In this document: piece after piece, positions 1-12,268 of the stretch
Position numbering within the stretch: the stretch's first letter is position 1
Layout of the letters: every line of letters begins with the position of its first letter
DNA from: Endomychus coccineus
Taxonomy: Eukaryota > Arthropoda > Insecta > Coleoptera > Endomychidae
Reading direction: 5' to 3'
Assembly: GCA_958510875.1 (NCBI GenBank)
Contig: OY294068.1
Location: forward strand, 30,980,297-31,044,296
DNA: 64,000 nucleotides
Notes under the pieces: generated by a model
Told to the model about the DNA's origin: nothing
What the model saw: the letters and a program-made list of their open reading frames with translations, nothing else
Database searches by the model: none
Program-made: the position numbers and the translations under genes

Positions 1-479
1 AGTATGTATCCCCTTTTATCCTTAACTTAGCATTCTTTAAAAATATGTTGACATGTAATCAATTAAAAATAAAAGAGTTTGTCCGATCACCCAGAAAAAA
101 GAACTTGTGAAATCGAGTTTGGACACAACGTCCTACTCTCTTACATCCCAGAGATATTGAATATTGAATGCAAACTATTGACTGAAATATCAGCTATGGA
201 AAGAAATGACATTATAGCAGAAGGTGATAATGTGTTGTCAAGTTGACTATTTGATCAGGTTTTCAACGTTTTTGAATAAAACTATCAATTTCATTCGGAG
301 ATTCTTACAAATCAAATTTAGGACTCTCCACCGATTACGTGAAATAATACAAATTATTTTTACCAAATGTTTGAAGGAAAATTAATAGCTGACGTGAAAT
401 AAGAAACTGACTATTTACAGTTGCACGAACAGTAATCAGTTGTTATATATTATCTAAACAGTAGGTTTCCATAACCTCA
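1..479. other. AT-rich stretch without a gene
   Basis: I see no coding region, RNA gene or clear repeat before the tandem array that begins near 480. Confidence 0.5.
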
Positions 480-2310
480 AAAACAGTATAAATGTAGGAT
501 GATTATAATATTTCAACAAATATTCCAATCGAATTCAAATGCAATAATAAATACCAGAAAAAACACATTTTGGTATTAAATTGACTCATTAAATAACCGA
601 AAAGCAAGTGAATGGCAAAAGGAACAATTTATAGGAAGAGATTCCTGTCTAAAAAATGTTCGAAAGTTTACTTGATCGATTATTGAAATAAAACTGACCC
701 TAGATCTAAAAGATTTAGATAAAGATATTTCAACAAATATTCAATTGGAAACCATTTTTTGTAACACCAAATAAAAAACACATTTGGTTGTTCGAAAACC
801 GAAAAGTTAAAATAAAACATTTTTAAAAAGATCACATCTTGCATAATTTTCAAAAGAAGTTTATTAATCGATTTGAAAAATAAAACTAGATCTTAAATGT
901 TTTAAATTAAAGTGTGCTATGCAAATTCAATAATAGATACCAGAAAGAACACATTTTGGTATTAAATTGACTCATTAAATAACCGAAAAGCAAGTGAATG
1001 GCAAAAGGAACAATTTATAGCAAGAGATTCCTGTCTAAAAAATGTTTAATTTTTTCGAAAGTTAATTGATCGATTATTGAAATAAAACTGCCCCTAGATG
1101 TAAAAGATTTAGATAAAGATATTTCAACAAATATTCAATTGGAAACCATTTTTTGTAACACCAAATAAAAAAACACATTTGGTTGTTCGAAAACCGAAAA
1201 GTTAAAATAAAACATTTTTAAAAAGATCACATCTTGCATAATTTTCACAAGAAGTTCATTAATCGATAATCGATTTGAAAAATAAAACTGGTTCTTAAAT
1301 GTTTTAAATTAAAGTATGCTATGTAAATTCAATAATAGATACCAGAAAAAACACATTTTGGTATTAAATTGACTCATTAAATAACCGAAAAGCAAATAAA
1401 ACGTTTTTAAAAAGATCACATCTTGCATAATTTTCACAAGAAGCTCATTAATCGATAATCGATTTGAAAAATAAAACTAGATCTTAAATGTTTTAAAGTA
1501 AAGTATGCTATGCAAATTCAATAATAGATACCAGAAAAAACACATTTTGGTATTAAATTGACTCATTAAATAACCGAAAAGCAAGTGAATGGCAAAAGGA
1601 ACAATTTATCGGAAGAGTTCCTGTCTAAGAAATGTTTAATTTTTTCGAAAGTTTACTTGATCGATTATTAAAATAAAACTGACCCTAGATCTAAAAGATT
1701 TAGATAAAGATATTTCAACAAATATTCAATTGGAAACCATTTTTTGTAACACCAAATAAAAAACACATTAGGTTGTTCGAAAACCGAAAAATTAAAATAA
1801 AACATTTTTAAAAATATCACATCTTGCATAATTTTCACAAGAAGTTCATTAATCGATAATCGATTTGAAAAATAAAACTTGATCTTAAATGTTTTAAATC
1901 AAAGTATGCTATGTAAATTCAATAATAGATACCAGAAAAAACACATTTTGGTATTAAATTGACTTATTAAATAACGAAAAGCAAGTTAATGGCAAAAAGA
2001 CGACTTTATCGGAATAAGAGATTCCTATCTAAAAAATATTTAATTTTTTCAAAACTTCACTTCACGATTATTGGAATAAAACTGACCCTAGATCTAAAAG
2101 ATTTAGATAAAGATATTCCGACAAATATTCAATTGGAGACCAATTTTTGTAGCACCAAATGAAAAAACACATTCAGTTGGACGTAAACCGAGTGAACGTT
2201 AAAATAAAACATTTTTAAAAAGATCACATCTTGCATAATTTGTACAAGAAGTTCATTAATCGATAATCGATATGAAAAATAAAACTTTCCCGATCCTAAA
2301 AGACTTACAT
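480..2310. repeat. Tandem array of ~400-bp AT-rich units
   Basis: The phrase ATACCAGAAA followed by a run reading ACACATTTTGGTATTAAA returns near 551, 937, 1339, 1528 and 1929. The spacings are about 386, 402, 189 and 401 bases, so the unit is about 400 bp and one copy has lost roughly half its length. Each unit also contains TAATCGATAATCGATTTGA or a close variant and the phrase AAAAAGATCACATCTTGCAT. No long reading frame is conserved between units, so this is satellite-like DNA. The array may begin or end with partial units. Confidence 0.9.
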
Positions 2311-2454
2311 ACAAGTACGAAAAATTAATCTTCAGAAGATGAAGCGTATAGATTTAAATCGATATCTTTCATTTGTATCAAATTTGCTGTTGTAAGCCTG
2401 AGGTTATTGCACAATCACATAAAAATATTGAATATCATTTCACCACTTCAAACA

Positions 2455-3115
2455 CTATAATTTTTTTATATATACTTTGACTACACGAAAGGGGAACCTA
2501 TAATGTTCGAAAAACATCGTGTCAGCCAGCGGTGGAATGTTGAGAGAGGAGATAGGCATTCCAATTTTTCTTGAAGGTTTGGAGGTTATAGGCATAGGAA
2601 AAGATCTCACTAGGTAAAGAGCTCCATAACTTCGCTGTTCGATAGAAAAATGAAGTCTGGTAGAAAATTCGGCACGCCTCGAGCTTGACAATGAAGGGGT
2701 GACCAGTTTGAGCTCGTCTACTCCGCCTATCTGAAATCTCTCGTAGTGGAACAACAGACGAGATTTATGATGAACACCGACCATAGAAATATCTATAGAA
2801 AAGGGAGAGATCTCCCACCTTTCTACGATGTTCTAGAGAGGTCAATGAACTCGTAAGTGTGACATCACCAATCAGACGAATAGCTCTCTTCTGGATAGAA
2901 TCAAAGAGCTTCAGTGTATGTTTGGAAGCCGAACCCCAAACATGTTAACAGTACTCCAGGACAGGTCGAATCTGTGCTTTGTAGATTATGATGAACTGCT
3001 GGGATGTAAAGTAGCTCTTGGCACGGAATAGAAAACCAAGATTTTATGAAGCGTTTTTCGCAATGGTCGTCCTATGAGAGGGTGCTGTTGGTGGTAATCC
3101 CGAGCATGTATATGG
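2455..3115 (-). pseudogene. 3' end of a Jockey-like non-LTR retrotransposon (decayed)
   Basis: On the minus strand the translation shows the region that follows the reverse transcriptase in Jockey/CR1-type elements: LEYC, then KLFDSIQKRAIRLIGDV, then LEHRRKVGDLSLFYRYFYGR, then, in another frame, LWSSLP-type and NLQTFKKNW motifs near the end. Stop codons and frameshifts break it and the catalytic part of the reverse transcriptase is missing, so it is a 5'-truncated dead copy. The same 3' end recurs in plus orientation at about 25770-25950, which shows that it is a repeated family. The clade assignment comes from recalled motifs and is approximate. Confidence 0.75.
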
Positions 3116-4369
3116 AAGACTTCATAGAAATAGTTGTACCTGACATCATCATCTTAGGGATTGTGGGAACCGCTCTCCTGGAGAAGACTCAAGCTTGAGC
3201 TCAACATTAAGACGAAATAATACACTTTATTCTTTTGAACGAAATCATCCGATGTGAGAAATTTGAGATGTCGTTTTTTTTAGTGGGAATATTCAGTAGA
3301 TTTTACTAGGCAATGGAAATTGATGTCTAATTGTCCCTTGCCATTCCACTTGTGAAGTATTTAAAACGTAACTTGAAATTAACCAATAACAAAACACAGT
3401 TTCTCCTTTTTTCTCGGGATTGATGGATATATCAATGAATTATAATAGCAATGTCACGAAAAAATAAATAATAATAATTGAACTATTTCATGGAGTTCCT
3501 TGTCTAAAATTGAAAAAATGTGCATACAAATATTGTCTTCCTGCATAGACCATTATTCTGTTATAAAAGTTCTTAAACTGGAAATGTGTTGTTATACATA
3601 GGTACCTACTCCATTGTTCAATTTTTTTATTTAGTGCTTACTGCTCGTGATTTAAAAGTTGTTTCTGGAAGTGCTTACTCTTGCTAGCACTTTACTATTG
3701 AAAGTGCTTAATGATTAGTGCTTGAAAGCACATTTTTCTAGGGCTTAGTGCTCGCGGGCACTTTCCGTTAGTGCTCTGCACAGCTCTGCTCTAAATGCAT
3801 ACGCTATTGTGAACTTACCGCGTATATTTTCAAATGTAACACAGATGAAAGTCCATTGATTCCATTAAAATCGTCGTTTTCATTGTTATCAGTAACGATA
3901 TGTTATACAAGCGAGATATAACTGTGCTGACATTGTAATGCTTTTTATACATGATTTAACGATTACCTATCGCGTGCGTTTGATTGTAGATATTTTGTGC
4001 AGTTTGTCAAATGTGATTTCACTTAGCCGACCCTCAAGTTTCACAACTTTGAGCATGTAAGCTCCAGACAGTTTTGAAACCAGTCAATCCGAAGTAAATA
4101 CGTAGTAGTCTCGAGGAAGTGGTTCACAAAAAAATTATGATAATTCATTCTTTGTTTTTGGGAGCACCCAATCGAAACTTGGTACTGAAGCACTAATGAT
4201 ACTGATTGAACAAAAAATCGATGGTAATTCATCATTATGATTAAATGAAAGAACAGTTCCGTTTAAACTATAGTAACGTTTTCATGTTATTATTAAAAGC
4301 GATATAAAAATTAAGTAATTGTTTCTTCATTTCATGATTGTCAGAACTTCGCTGGTTGTGGTTGTCAAC
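3116..4369. other. Stretch without a recognisable gene
   Basis: AT-rich sequence with only short chance reading frames. Around 3635-3785 the word AGTGCTTA and variants of it recur many times in a short, imperfect repetitive patch. I see no coding, RNA or transposon signal. Confidence 0.45.
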
Positions 4370-4606
4370 TTTTTTTTTTTATTCAATCACCTCAGATATA
4401 CCCACTAAACACTCCACCTCGTATGGTAGGCTCAATCCTGCAACCAGGGCAGTCTCGATGACACTTAGGCTTGACGACCCATTGTATCTTGCCTCAGCAC
4501 TTTCTCGGGTCATCGGAAAAATTCCGCCGTCGCTGAGATTCGAACTCGCGACCGGCAGCCACAGTGATTACAAGATCGATGCTTCTACCACTGAGCTACC
4601 TGGTCT
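4370..4606 (-). repeat. tRNA-derived SINE, minus strand
   Basis: Read on the minus strand, a tRNA-like head starts near 4606. It has an A-box-like TAGCTCAGTGG (4588-4598) and a B-box-like GAGTTCGAATC (4537-4547), the two internal RNA polymerase III promoter elements. The anticodon-loop position reads CTTGTAA, which would fit a tRNA-Thr(TGT)-like ancestor. A body of unrelated sequence follows and the element ends in an A-run, seen as the T-run at 4370-4380. This order is typical of a tRNA-derived SINE. The open frame on the plus strand across it is a chance frame. Confidence 0.75.
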
Positions 4607-5030
4607 ACTTTGGACGATAGACTAGATTTCTAGCCTATTCCAAACTTGTCAAACTCGTTGAAAGTTCACATAAATTGTAGTAACGATTGAAGTTTCATGT
4701 ATTAAATTGCTGATTCATATTGAGGAAGTCGAAGTATCAATACACGAGAGGAAATTGCCAATAAACTTGATTATCTCGCTAATTGTCAACAGTTTAAGAG
4801 TCGCATTCACTATAAAAATTATCTATAAGCTCAATCGAACGTAGACTATTTCCACGACAATATAAATGTAGTTCTAAGATCAGCTGATATTTGTAAACAT
4901 ATTCTACGCTTGTCGATCTTGAAAGTGAATAGCTATATAATTCTGTCGTTTCACCTTTTACTGTGATATGAAATTTTATACATATTGTAAAATTAAACAC
5001 TTATATGTTGATACCACTTTTATTTGTAAC
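4607..5030. other. Stretch without a recognisable gene
   Basis: No supported feature was seen between the SINE and the Penelope-like element. Confidence 0.4.
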
Positions 5031-5032
5031 AT

Positions 5033-5074
5033 CCGTTACTCGAGTTTCAGCGTCATTATGCCATCTTCCGACGG
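5033..5074 (-). ncRNA. Decayed hammerhead ribozyme motif, left end of Penelope-like element 1
   Basis: On the minus strand the order is CCGT, then CGGAAGA (the core box normally reads CUGANGA, so position U4 has mutated to G), a weak stem II region, GAAA, CTCGAGTA and ACGG. CCGT pairs with ACGG to give a 4-bp helix I. The A before CTCGAGTA plus its C can pair with GT across a TCGA loop, giving the very short helix III known from Penelope-like elements. The core change suggests that it no longer cleaves. Confidence 0.5.
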
Positions 5075-5290
5075 TATTAAAATACTAATTTTATTTGAAT
5101 AGATAACTTCAACTATAATTAAACTTATCTGTAGGTAGCAAAAGATCACTGATGTGTTCGGTTATTTTAGAACTCATGGGATTAATACTATAGGATTACA
5201 TGGTGTGTTTTGACATTCTAATAATGACAAATTTCTGTTAATAGCAGAGTATATAAGCTAATCAGATCAATAATTCGTACAATAAATACA

Positions 5291-5527
5291 TTACATAGCT
5301 TTAAATAATGGAGAACAACTTAGGTCTGTTTGATCGATAAGAAGTAGGGCTTTGTATTTATATTTGTAAATTTCCAAAGATTCTTGCAAGTTTAGTTTTG
5401 ACCCTTTATCAGCTATGTGTAAAATATGTAAGCTGTCTATTTCAGGGAAATAATGATTATTATCGAAAAAAATGATCTGCAAATGGGGGACCTGTTTTTG
5501 AAAGTCTAAAGCATCTTTAATGCTCAT
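5291..5527 (-). pseudogene. Inverted GIY-YIG domain fragment of Penelope-like element 1
   Basis: A 78-codon frame whose second half reads FPEIDSLHILHIADKGSKL and ends near DQTDLSCSPLFK. Essentially the same residues occur at the C-terminus of the plus-strand copy (about 6990-7139). It is the last part of the GIY-YIG endonuclease region, without the catalytic GIY-YIG motif, and forms the coding part of the inverted terminal repeat. Confidence 0.7.
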
Positions 5528-6370
5528 TAAACCTAATATAAAATGAGCGTCTTGTTCCTGACAAGATAGCTTATAAGCTCATGATTTATTAATAGTCGTT
5601 GTTTTGTTTTTAGATATGTCCCAATTTGGAATTGGGAATAAATGCAATATTCAACTCATGATTTTTTCTCTTCTTTAATTTTAATTTTAGTGTATATATA
5701 CTGAAGTAAATTTTTTGTTGTTGTTTACAGTTGATATTAATATTTGGGATGAATAAACATTATCTACTGTCCAGTCAATGGCAGCTTTGATTCGTAAATT
5801 GTCTCGTAAGTTACCAATTTTGATCTACAATGACTCATTCGATTCATAATCACTTATAGACAAAAGCCGACAACAACAAGAAAGAAACGACGATTCTAGT
5901 ACAATATTTAAAAAAAATTGGAATTTGTTGCCAGTTAATAATTGCGATAAAGAATCGACGCAGATGAGAACAGCATGTATCCCCAACCTGAAACAAAATG
6001 GGCGTGATTTATAAGGCGCATGTCAGTACCCCTTAACTAACGACACAAACCAGCATTTTCACTAGAAAAGAGCAAAACTGTTATCCTAAATAGAAATACC
6101 ATAATTATAAGACCAAGTGCAATATCTGTTATTTCTATCTCAAATCTCAAAATAACGGTTTCAAATAAAAGATACAAAATATCAGTTGCTATTTGATATT
6201 AGAAAAAATATGCTACAGTGACGGAGTTGCTTTTATGAAACCCTCCCCCTATCGTACAGCACAAGTTCTTCTTCTGTTTATCTTATTACCAATACGGTGG
6301 GTCCGGCTCTCTCATACTCTCACATTAATCCAACACCGCTCGTTCTGACTCAATCTGTATGTTTACTACC

Positions 6371-7139
6371 TATATCATTTAGATTTAACACTCACAAGAA
6401 CTGATAGCAACATTTCTTTTAATATTTATCAGAAAAACACTGGGATATTATTGTCCCATCATATTCGTTTTGTCCTAGATCACATAAAATGGCTGCCTTT
6501 CATTCAATGATACATAGGCTTGTTTCAATACCATTGTCACAATCAAAATTTCAGCAGGAAGTAAATACAATTGAACAAAACGTAATAAATAATGGTTATT
6601 CTTTCCAAATAATAACTAAAATAATCATAAACATTAAAACAACATTTACTTCAGAATATACCGAACAATTCAAATTCAAGAAAAGAGCAGATTTGTTAGT
6701 CCTACTTACTTTGGAAAAATCTCTGTAAAAAATTCAAATCATTTTGCAACATCATGATTTGAATATTGCATTTGAACCCACTTCCAAATTAGGACATATA
6801 TTATCCAGTAATACAGACAAAATGAAGACAATCGATAAATTTGGAGCTGATAAACTGTCTTGTCATGAATGGGATTCCTTTTATATCGGCCAAACTGGAC
6901 GTTTAATGAACAAAACAGATGCTTCAGACTGTCAACAACAGGTTAAACATTTGTAGATCATTTTTCGATAATAATCATTCTTTCCCTGAAATAGACAATT
7001 TACGTATTCAACATATAGCTAATAAAGGCTCGAAACTAAACTTGCTGGAATCTTAGGAAATTTACAAACACAAAAGCAAAGCCCTACTTCTTAAGGATCG
7101 AATAGACTTAACTTATTCACCATTATTTAAATCTAGGTA
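6371..7139 (+). pseudogene. Penelope-like reverse transcriptase end and GIY-YIG endonuclease, broken
   Basis: From 6371 the translation reads HLDLTLTRTDSNISFNIY, a pattern seen near the end of the Penelope-type reverse transcriptase. It is followed after frameshifts by MAAFHSMIHRLVSIPLSQ (6489 on), the linker to the endonuclease. A second frame from 6744 contains KTIDKFGADKLSCHEWD followed by SFYIGQTGR, the GIY-YIG motif itself. The segment after 6955 continues in other frames to SPLF near 7130. At least three frame breaks and an in-frame stop make this a pseudogene. The N-terminal reverse transcriptase motifs are missing. Confidence 0.75.
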
Positions 7140-7344
7140 ATGGATGTATTCCACGAATTGTTGTCCTGATTAGCTGCTAGTCTATACTCCACTGTTGATA
7201 GCAATTCGTCATTATTAGAATGTTAAAACCCACCAATCCTATAGTAATAATCCTTCATAAGTTCATGAATAACCGACCACATTAATCCTTTGCTACCTAC
7301 CGATAAGAATATTCATAGTTGAAGTTATGTTATTGATTTGAATA

Positions 7345-7391
7345 CAGTCTGATAATAGCGTAATAACGCTGAAATTATGCTCGAGTAACGG
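7345..7391 (+). ncRNA. Decayed hammerhead ribozyme motif, right end of Penelope-like element 1
   Basis: CTGATAA (7349-7355) matches the hammerhead core box except for G8 changed to A. One T follows, then the stem AGCGT/ACGCT (7357-7361 and 7366-7370) with loop AATA, then GAAA (7371-7374). A 5-base insertion (TTATG) separates GAAA from CTCGAGTA (7380-7387) and ACGG. The inverted counterpart at 5033-5074 lacks the insertion. The motif is homologous but probably inactive. Confidence 0.45.
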
Positions 7392-7627
7392 AAATCACTA
7401 ACTAGAAATGTGTTGCCGCTTGGAGATAGGATGAATAGTGTGCGTGGGATAGTTACCCTTCGCAAATCATTCGATTTGGTTACTGATTTTTATATAACTG
7501 CTTCACATTCTATAAGATACTCTTCGCATTTACAAGGATAATGAAATAAATTATTTATTTCATTATCTTTACACAACTAAATAATATTCAAATTAATGTT
7601 TTTAAGAAAATGTACAAAAACAAATTT

Positions 7628-7698
7628 TCCACTTCTGGGAATCGAACCCGAGTCTACTGGGTGGAAGTTCGATATTCTAACCCCTAGACCACACCGCC
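7628..7698 (-). pseudogene. Degenerate tRNA-like sequence
   Basis: On the minus strand TGGTCTAGGGGTTAGAATAT resembles the D-arm of tRNA-Glu/Gly genes, CTTCCAC is an anticodon loop with TCC at the anticodon place, and GGGTTCGATTCCC is a good T-arm (B-box). The acceptor ends (GGCGGTG and AAGTGGA) do not pair and the T-stem has a mismatch. I therefore call it a tRNA pseudogene or the head of an old SINE rather than a working tRNA. No A-rich tail is visible. Confidence 0.55.
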
Positions 7699-7719
7699 AC
7701 TTGTTATAAACTGTTAAAG

Positions 7720-9689
7720 AACGGAGTAAGTTGAAGTTTACGTCATAATTATTTTTGTTGTTGTTGAAAGATTTTGTTGAAAATTTGGTGGAAGCAGTTT
7801 CAAGTTAACTTACATTTACTGTGGAAGTTTTGAATCGATTCAATGAATAATTTGAGAGTTTTCTTTAAATACTTCAGAAAATGATGTGTATATTACACGA
7901 TTTCCCTTAAAAATAATAGGGTTCGTCACCGAGCAGCAAAGGATTTTTTATCAAAATTGAATATGATATGACCCTTTGTTTTTAAGTTATCGTGTATACA
8001 AGATTTCGTGACAGACGGATGTTCCCAAAGTTGCCTAAAATTCGATGACAAATACAAGAAGTACAAGAATTTTTGCTCTCAAGTTTTTTTTAAGATTTTA
8101 GAGATAGCTTAAGTAAATGCAATGTACTCTTCGCTGACGAAGGGATATCAAGATAGGAGTATTTAATTTAACAATATAGTTATAAAATTATCTAAAAAAA
8201 TATATTTCATTTCAATCATAAATACAACAAGCATAATAAAATTGATGTTAAGGAGTATCCGACTTTGTACAAATGAATTAATTGAAATAGACATGATACT
8301 GATGCACCAATTTTTCTAAGAAATTTTTACAAACATGATGGGGCTTTTGAACATCACCTCCCAGTTTTGTACTATCTTTAATCTTAAACGTTTCCACTTC
8401 AGTAGTATACAGCTCCATATAATCTCCCTATAAAATAGATATAACAATACACTATTCCTCATTTCATTTAAAATGAACTGTTAAAATTTTTAATTGCATT
8501 CAACAGTTTAAGTTCCTTAAAACGTGATGTAACATCACAAGGTAAAGGACCAATTTAGCATAATACGTCTCCGTCAAATTGATGCCATTAGGTGACCTCA
8601 AAATCAGAATATTGTAGACTTAACTGTGTAATTTATTAGCATGTTAGTTCATTATGAAAATATCCAAACAAATATCACATATGCTTCCTTGAACGTTGAT
8701 TCATGATTCTGTACTCATTAATGCTTCTTGGTTCATAATGTCCAAAGAAAAGTATTCGTTTAATATCATCAATGATAAGGGTTATAGATTTTAACAAAAA
8801 ATAAATTATTCTATAAACAATAAATGAATCAACATCACAGATAGATAGAATTTTTGATATCGTCACTACACTAATGAGTACATATTGTTAAAATTAAGAC
8901 ACTTAGAGATAAGAAAACCCGGAAACATATAATATACTGTTGAACATAGTTTTGATAATAATGATTGAAATTGAATTATTCATCGAATAGAAGCCCAAGA
9001 TAATTATGCTGTTTAGATTTGTTGAATAACATGTTATATAGTATATAATTAAAGTTGATGATATGTGGAGTGTAGAGAGTATGACATGGTACGGTATTGC
9101 AAGAGATACAATTACTGAGAGACCAAAGATAAATAGCATTCAAGTCTTCCTATAGGTGCCATACTTTGATACTGTTATAATACAAGTACGTAAGTCATCG
9201 GCGAATCAAAATATAGAAAACATTTTAATACAAAGAGTGACTTAATCAATAATTATTTACAAAAATTACAACGGACCTAGGTTAGAGCCATGCAGCACAC
9301 ATCTAGGGAGTAAATATACTGCGATGGAACAGAATTATTATGAAGGACGTGAGTTTAACCATGAGTTGAACAACATTTCTTGATTTACACAATTTTCAAA
9401 AATGAGACAAGTTATATATGTTACCGGCAAAGTAATAATCGTCATTATCAGGTTCAGAAGTTTTGTAATACAGGCCAGGCCTAAATCTGTTGTTCCACTT
9501 AAACTATATAGATAAAACTAAAATACAATAACAAATTTTAAATACGGTTTGTGAGTTTCAGATCAAAGCTTACAAAATTATATAAAACGTATGTGAAGGT
9601 GAAGCTTCTATTGAAAATTGTTGACATGAAAGATGGGAAAGTTAGCAAATGTTGATCAATTATGGTAATGATATCTTTCAAACTAAACA
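7720..9689. other. Stretch without a recognisable gene
   Basis: Low-complexity AT-rich sequence. Small minus-strand frames at 8675-8866 and 8903-9139 are rich in Ile, Ser and Tyr, as expected for chance frames in AT-rich DNA. I see no splice-linked coding sequence. Confidence 0.4.
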
Positions 9690-10190
9690 TTAATGGAAAA
9701 ATCGAGTATCAAATTCATCTTCAAAGCACTCAAAACTTCGATTGCTAAATCGACGGAAAATTCAGTCTCAGTAGTGCTCGATATTCAAAAAAACGCCGAA
9801 GGACTTTTCCGCAACTAAGCCAGCGTACGACAGTATGATATAATAAGACATTTTCTCCAATCTCATTAATAAATTCCCGGAATTGTCGGTGATTCAGCCC
9901 AGTGGATGTGACGAAATTAACAACTGATATGACTGGTTTAAAAACTTCAGACATATCCAAACATTTTCCGCAAAAGGACTGTTGATCAATGATACAATGT
10001 AAGACTAATGGTCTGAACCACCATCATTTTCTACAGTCTTTTATACAACAGCAACCACTGCTTTATTTTTACCGCACAGGTTTTTGGCTCCATCATTGGT
10101 AGATTTCAAGTTTTTCCATCGAAGGTTCTTTTTATTAATGGCATTTTCAACTTTCTCAAAACAACGAGATTATTCGCGTATGTTTAATTG
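9690..10190 (-). pseudogene. hAT-superfamily transposase fragment
   Basis: The frame at 9745-9960 contains STGLNHRQFREFINEIG followed by YHTVVRWLSCGKVLRRFFE. This is the pattern of hAT-type transposases and their domesticated relatives (ZBED and GTF2IRD2-like proteins), where NHRQF and VRWLSRGKVLxRFFEL are conserved. Upstream on the same strand, in other frames, residues such as RWKNLKSTNDGAKNLCGK (about 10080-10130) match the preceding segment of these transposases. Stops and frameshifts break it. No terminal repeats were found. Confidence 0.7.
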
Positions 10191-10199
10191 TTACTGCAG

Positions 10200-12268
10200 T
10201 TTCGATAATACTACTATCGCTATCTGGTAGCGATAAAGGGTACTACCACTACCTATTTCCGCGTGTGACCACTAGGTGTCGTCAAATGTCGCAGTCGTAA
10301 CAATAAAGTACAGTTAGTTCACAATAGTAATTGAACTAGCAAATTTACCAAGCGTATGGTAGTTCAGAACTTACTGGAATGAATAGTATATGGTCCTAAG
10401 ATTGGAAAGTTTGGAGACCCCTGTTCTAGGAGATATATGAATTCTTTCAAACATTCTAAAGTGTATAATCTTGGCATTACATGGACTTACTAGGAAATCT
10501 ATACAATGCCGACGGGTGATAATTTGCCGGTAACATAATAACATCGTGTTTTGACTTATCGAAGGCTTGCGATATAGTTCCAGAAAAAATGTATAGTTAC
10601 ATGAGTTTTGGCCTCCATAAAGTCAAATGAATATCGTATACCTTAATTTTTGACATGGAAATGGATGTTTTCATTGAGAATGCTTTCTCGTTGTTCAAAT
10701 TGGATAAAATATTAGCTGGTTGAGCTAAATCCGTCACATAGCGAATAATATTATCTATCAAAACTTTAGTGAAAGAGACAACTTTGACTTATATAAATGA
10801 TTTTCTATACAACGAATCTAATATCTCAGATTCAGTTTTGGCATAACGACAAAACTAATCTCTGTATAGCAAACTCAACGTGACAGTTAACCATGAATGA
10901 ATATCGCTTCTTCCGTTCCTTTACTAACGATGATATAAACTGTCTGATGATGTTCATCGTTAAACTTTCATTATGGCACTATAAACTCGAGATACTAATT
11001 AAATTGTTTCCTGTCGTTTAATCTAGAAGTAAAAACCTAAAGTTCCCTTCCCTCACTGACGAAATTGCATCGTATTTATACAGAATATCGGGTGGATCGA
11101 TAAACAACTTGCATCAATTCACTTTTTACCAACAAGCTGATGGATTTGTGGTAATAAATACAAGTATATTATAATAAGTGGTAAGATTTCTGTAGATCGA
11201 CCATTGACATCACAATCTAAGTTCAGGACAGTTGTTTGGCCTTCCCGGGCTCATCAACAGAACGAGTAAGGTTGTGATGCCACTGATGAACTGTTCCATT
11301 GGGGTACAATGAAATAAAATAACGTACACATAATCTATATAGACGTAGGTTTTTCTAACAATTATGTCCACTGTATTTCATTATACCTTATATAGAACAG
11401 TCGACCAATTATTATTTTAAAAAGCGATATTTGTTATATTTACTTAAAAATCTAAATATAAGCTTTAATACGGAATCATCTATTCCATAGAGAAAATTCC
11501 AGGATTCATTGTTATGTATAATATACGAATTCTGTGAAAGCTAGTTTCAAGAAGTTAGAACTAAAAACAACAAAGAGTATCTGTGAAAACTTGAAAACTA
11601 GTTTTAACTAGTCAATACGTGATTTGGCGGTGCCTAAAAACTCGAATAAATAATAATTTTTAATGAATCGAAACTCATAGGATGTTATTTCTTCCAATAA
11701 CATTAACAAAACTCAAGATGATTTAAAACCAAAATCACACACAAACAATGTTTAACCCTTTAAAACTAGGTTCCAGAAGACCCCTTGTCATTTCTAATTC
11801 TAACTGGTTAAAACGTGTTTACTCGGAATTCGGGTTTCAACGGTAACATAATATATTGTAATAATATTATAGCTGAAAATTCGCTTATTTTATTTTCAAA
11901 TATGTTTCACAAGTGGCTGGGGATAGTGGCCTCAATCAATTATTGAATATTATAGCTATTCGTTTCAAGACGAATTATCCTGCTGTAAATGTGTAAGATT
12001 GATATAAAATCACAGTCATAGATAGTCTGTGATGTCATGTGATGTTTTATGAACAATACTCTGTGTGGTGTGAATATTATATAGACAATAATATGCTTTG
12101 ACAATAAATTTCAAATCTCCTCTTTTATAATAGTTTACTTTTTACTAGAAAAGGTTTATTACAAATAAAAATTATACATTTTGATGTGTGGTTTTCTTTT
12201 GCCTACCCAAAAAACAAACCTACCAACGAATCTCGGCCAGATCGATGAATAGACAAACTTTTCCAGTT
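10200..12268. other. Stretch without a recognisable gene
   Basis: No frame longer than chance and no repeat structure that I could support was seen here. Confidence 0.4.

Larger units (their letters stand above)
5031..7392. mobile_element. Decayed Penelope-like element with inverted ends
   Basis: The two ends are inverted copies of each other. The minus-strand segment from 5527 down to about 5031 matches the plus-strand segment from about 6955 to 7392, covering the last part of the coding region, the 3' untranslated region and a terminal hammerhead-like motif. The plus-strand body (6371-7139) contains the end of the reverse transcriptase and a GIY-YIG endonuclease domain. Penelope-like elements are known for this pair of domains and for terminal repeats (pLTRs) that may be inverted. 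All frames carry stops or frameshifts, so the copy is dead. Sequence at 5528-6370 lies between the arms and is not recognisable. Confidence 0.75.

Noticed and set aside
4338..4625. 95-codon plus-strand frame
   Set aside because: It runs antisense through a tRNA-derived SINE.
7628..7698. Functional tRNA-Gly(TCC) or tRNA-Glu gene
   Set aside because: Acceptor stem does not pair and the T-stem has a mismatch.
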